DNA of 64,000 nt, from positions 1 through 64,000 of the forward strand of contig NZ_JAPENM010000007.1 in assembly GCF_026342035.1 (NCBI RefSeq), written 5' to 3'. This document shows, piece by piece, positions 61,266 through 64,000 of the stretch. This DNA is from Aldersonia sp. NBC_00410. GTDB taxonomy: Bacteria > Actinomycetota > Actinomycetes > Mycobacteriales > Mycobacteriaceae. Each line of letters starts with the position of its first letter. Position 1 is the first letter of the stretch. The translations under genes were made by a program, and so were the position numbers. The notes beneath the pieces were generated by a model that did no database searches, was not told the DNA's origin, and saw only the letters and a list, made by a program, of their open reading frames with translations.

Positions 61266-62909
61266 ATGACGCTCGGGGGGAGCTCAACTGTTGGTCTTGT
61301 CGATGCCGCTGTGCTTGATGATGGTGCTGTGCTCGACGATGGTGCGGTGCTCGACGAGTTGGCTGCTGCCGCGGTGGCGGAGAATTGTGCGGCGTACCGG
61401 AAGGTGGTGCTGGCCGGGCGATTGTGGGAGACCTGGGTCGAACGCGACGCCGAGCTGGGCCGGGACGGTTTCGTGGATTGCGGCAATAACGCGTTGGCCG
61501 AGATCGCGGTCCGGTTGGGGTGTTCGAAGGCGGTCGCCGAGGGTTTCGCGGTGGTCGGGATGGAGCTGCGGCTGCGGTTGCCGTTGGTGCGAGCGGCGTT
61601 CGCCGCGGGTGAGCTGGATTTCGCGCGGGTGCGTCGCATCGTGCACGACACTCTCGGTTTCACACCCGGCACGGTCGCGTTGGCGGAGCCGGACATGCTT
61701 GCCGCGGCGCGGGTGCTTTCGCCCGGGCCGTTGGCGGGCGAGGTCGACACCATTCTGATCCGGGTCGCGCCCGCGGAGGTCGCCGCCCGCCGCGAGGAGG
61801 CCGAACGCGACCGCCGTATCCGCAAACGGCGGGTCGGTCCGCTCGCGCGCCTCGAGGTGGATCTGTCCCCGGTGGAGGCCGAGGCGGCGTGGCAACGCGT
61901 CACCGAGGTTGCGGGCACGGTGTGCGGGCAGGACCGGCGCAATCGGCAGTACCGGATGGTGGATGCGTTCCTGGCGCTCGTGCACGGGGAGAATCGGCTG
62001 GGCTGCGAGTGCGGGCGCTCGGACTGCGCCGCGGTAATCGCGCCGGTATCACTGCGTCGACGGACTCCGTTGGTGCAGATCGGGATCGACGTCGCGAGCT
62101 TGCTCGGTTTGCGTTCGGAGCCGGCGTATTTGCCCGGGTATGGGCCGGTCGATCCCGAGTTGGCGCGACAGCTCGCGGCGGACGCGACGTGGCAGGGGAT
62201 GCTCACCGAGCTGCACGAGATCGCCACCGATGAAGGGCTCATTGCCGATCCGGCACCGGGCAGCCTGAGTGACTCCATGAGTGGGCGGACGCCGACGCAG
62301 GACCGTTTGTGCACCAGTACCTTCCGTGCCCGTGGCTCCCGGCGCCCCGGTGCGGTTGTGCCCGCGCCCCGCACACCGGCCCCACCCGCGCCGCCGCCGT
62401 TCGGGACCGTCGCTGCCATCGGTCACGGCGCGGCCGAACTCGACCGGATTTTCGACGCCGCGGCCTGCACCGGGCACGGCGGACACCATCATCCACCACC
62501 GGGCGCGTTCGAATACCGCCCCGACGCCGCCACCACCGCCGTGGTGCGGGCTCGGGACCGGCACTGCCGGTTCCCGGGTTGCCGCACGCCCGCGGCCCAG
62601 TGCCAACTCGACCATGTCGTCGAGTTCGACTATCACCGTCCCGATCGCGGTGGTTGGACGGTGCGGTCGAACCTGCAGTGCCTCTGCGCGTTTCACCATC
62701 AACTCAAAACGATGAAACTCTGGCACGCCCAGATGGCACCGGGCGGGCAGGTGGCCTGGCGCAGCAGCTACGGCCACAACCTCGTCACCACGCCCGCGGC
62801 CGGGCTCACCAGCGCACCCACTGCCACGCTCACCGCACCGGTCGGCTCCGGCCCGCTGGCTTGGCAGCAAATACCTGACCCCACCGACGACGAGGAGCCG
62901 CCGTACTGA
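61266..62909 (+). CDS. DUF222/HNH (13E12 repeat) family protein
   Basis: 547 residues. DUF222 (about 30-260), a Pro/Arg-rich linker, then an HNH motif: CRFPGCRTPAAQCQLDHVVEF...NLQCLCAFHHQLKTMKLWHA. Near the N-terminus a short exact tandem repeat encodes LDDGAVLDDGAVLDE. It is a distant relative of the gene at 44281. Likely a selfish or mobile-type nuclease, as commonly suspected for this family. Confidence 0.8.
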   Translation: MTLGGSSTVGLVDAAVLDDGAVLDDGAVLDELAAAAVAENCAAYRKVVLAGRLWETWVERDAELGRDGFVDCGNNALAEIAVRLGCSKAVAEGFAVVGMELRLRLPLVRAAFAAGELDFARVRRIVHDTLGFTPGTVALAEPDMLAAARVLSPGPLAGEVDTILIRVAPAEVAARREEAERDRRIRKRRVGPLARLEVDLSPVEAEAAWQRVTEVAGTVCGQDRRNRQYRMVDAFLALVHGENRLGCECGRSDCAAVIAPVSLRRRTPLVQIGIDVASLLGLRSEPAYLPGYGPVDPELARQLAADATWQGMLTELHEIATDEGLIADPAPGSLSDSMSGRTPTQDRLCTSTFRARGSRRPGAVVPAPRTPAPPAPPPFGTVAAIGHGAAELDRIFDAAACTGHGGHHHPPPGAFEYRPDAATTAVVRARDRHCRFPGCRTPAAQCQLDHVVEFDYHRPDRGGWTVRSNLQCLCAFHHQLKTMKLWHAQMAPGGQVAWRSSYGHNLVTTPAAGLTSAPTATLTAPVGSGPLAWQQIPDPTDDEEPPY

Positions 62910-62928
62910 GCGGCCGCGCGACGGGGGG

Positions 62929-63906
62929 CTAGGCCCCGCGCCTGCTCGAGGTCTGCGACAGCTGCACCGGCTCCGCATGCAATGCAGCGCGCAGTGCCGC
63001 GCCCTGCAGCGCGAACAATCGCGCGCTGGTTTCCCACTCGGGGACCAGCGAATCGAAGCCGTGGCAGGTGCCGGCAAAGACATGCAGATCGGTGGGAACT
63101 CCGCCGAGCAACAGCCGCACGGCGTAGTCGACCGCCTCGTCGCGCAACGGATCCAGTTCCGAACACGAGATGAACGCGGCGGGCAGACCCTCGATGCCGT
63201 CGCGGCGACCCGGCACCGATGCGGCGGTCGCCTTGGTGTCGTGCAGATAGTGCTGCCACATCAGTTCGGTTGCGGGACCGTCGAATCCAGGTGTTGTGCT
63301 GAAATCCTGCTTGGATGGCATCGGCCGATCATCGAGGACCGGCTGGTGGAGCAACTGGTACACCAGCCGAGGCGCGGCGCCGTCGAGGGACAGCTGCGCC
63401 AGCCCGGCGGCGAGCGCACCGCCCGCGCTGCTCCCCGCCACTGCCAGCCGTTCCGGGTCGATCCTGAGCCGGTCCGCGTTCTCGGCGACCCAGCCTAGCG
63501 CGGCGAGGGCGTCGTCGAATGCGGCGGGGAACGGATGCTCCGGCGCGAGACGGTAATCGACCGATACGACCGTGCACGCGGCACGGCGGGCCAGTTCGAC
63601 GCACTGTCGATGATCGGTATCGAGGTTGCCGAGAACGAACGCGCCGGAATGCAGATAGACCACACCCGGGGCGTGGCCCGTCCCGCCCCGATATATCCGG
63701 ACCGCGATCGGGTCCGAGTCGATACGTTCGACGGTGTCCTCGGCGATATCGACACCGGTGGTGTCGACCGCCGCGACGGTCGCCCTTCTGCGCTCATTCA
63801 GCGACTCCCGCACTACCGGAAGTAGTTCCGGCGACAGATTCGTCCGGGCGGCGAGCAGATGCCGCAGCGCGGGGTCGAGGCGCAACTCGAGGTCGGTCCT
63901 ATCCAT
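62929..63906 (-). CDS. Alpha/beta hydrolase, hormone-sensitive lipase type
   Basis: 325 residues. YLHSGAFVLG replaces the classical HGGG oxyanion motif with HSGAF; GSSAGGALAAG bears the catalytic Ser; SELDPLRDEAVDYAVRL the Asp; HVFAGTCHGFDSLVP the His. VDYRLAPEHPFPAAFDDALAA is the standard HSL block. Intracellular esterase or lipase for short acyl esters. ATG at 63906. Confidence 0.9.
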   Translation of the reverse strand: MDRTDLELRLDPALRHLLAARTNLSPELLPVVRESLNERRRATVAAVDTTGVDIAEDTVERIDSDPIAVRIYRGGTGHAPGVVYLHSGAFVLGNLDTDHRQCVELARRAACTVVSVDYRLAPEHPFPAAFDDALAALGWVAENADRLRIDPERLAVAGSSAGGALAAGLAQLSLDGAAPRLVYQLLHQPVLDDRPMPSKQDFSTTPGFDGPATELMWQHYLHDTKATAASVPGRRDGIEGLPAAFISCSELDPLRDEAVDYAVRLLLGGVPTDLHVFAGTCHGFDSLVPEWETSARLFALQGAALRAALHAEPVQLSQTSSRRGA

Positions 63907-64000
63907 GGTTCGCTATCCCGTCGCTGTCGAAGGTTCCTGCGCAAGCCCGGACGCCCGGCCGCTTCCGGCCCGCCCACTCTCCGTCGGGCCGTCGAGGAGA

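Overview
The window is high-GC DNA with dense, often overlapping genes and many GTG/TTG starts. It comes from an actinomycete of the Mycobacteriales, most likely Nocardia or a close relative. This is inferred from IniA/IniC-like dynamins, F420-type LLM enzymes, a mycofactocin-coupled SDR, thiolase/DUF35 and P450 lipid-catabolic genes, and DUF222/HNH proteins. No rRNA, tRNA or CRISPR was recognised.

Layout. 0-3.5 kb: the end of an unknown gene, then three genes overlapping at GTGA junctions: a small unknown protein, a class I isoprenoid-synthase-like protein and a cyclase-repeat protein with a DxDSTA motif. 3.7-6.2 kb: a secreted S1 protease, a decayed stretch and a membrane-anchored exported protein. 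6.4-9.2 kb: a mobile-looking patch with an internally deleted serine recombinase and an HNH protein fused to tandem zinc ribbons. 9.9-12 kb: an ECF sigma factor behind a His/Asp-rich protein, a dispanin and a 44-residue acidic protein. 12.9-16.9 kb: an array of SUKH (SMI1/KNR4) genes, mostly exported, with one frameshifted, one chimeric and one truncated copy. 16.9-25 kb: small exported two-cysteine proteins, gene remnants, a YhcG-type nuclease, a haloacid dehalogenase and an MFS transporter. 25.3-37.5 kb: three membrane-anchored Hsp70-like ATPases, two dynamin-like GTPases, a DUF7373-type lipoprotein, a DxDxDG-repeat protein and a C39-like cysteine peptidase. 37.7-64 kb: ordinary metabolism (thiolase/DUF35, LLM oxidoreductases, two P450s, SDR, phosphotransferases, esterases, TetR and XRE regulators).

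The most interesting result joins scattered genes. A promoter-like element, GGAAC-N16-GC(A/G)TC with exactly 16 bases between the boxes, lies 39-104 bases upstream of nine starts: the His/Asp-rich gene (with the ECF sigma gene behind it), the dispanin, the 44-residue protein, three small secreted proteins, the Hsp70-like gene at 29180, the lipoprotein-dynamin operon and the DxDxDG-repeat gene. I infer an autoregulated ECF regulon that ties a dynamin/Hsp70 envelope system to small secreted and acidic proteins.
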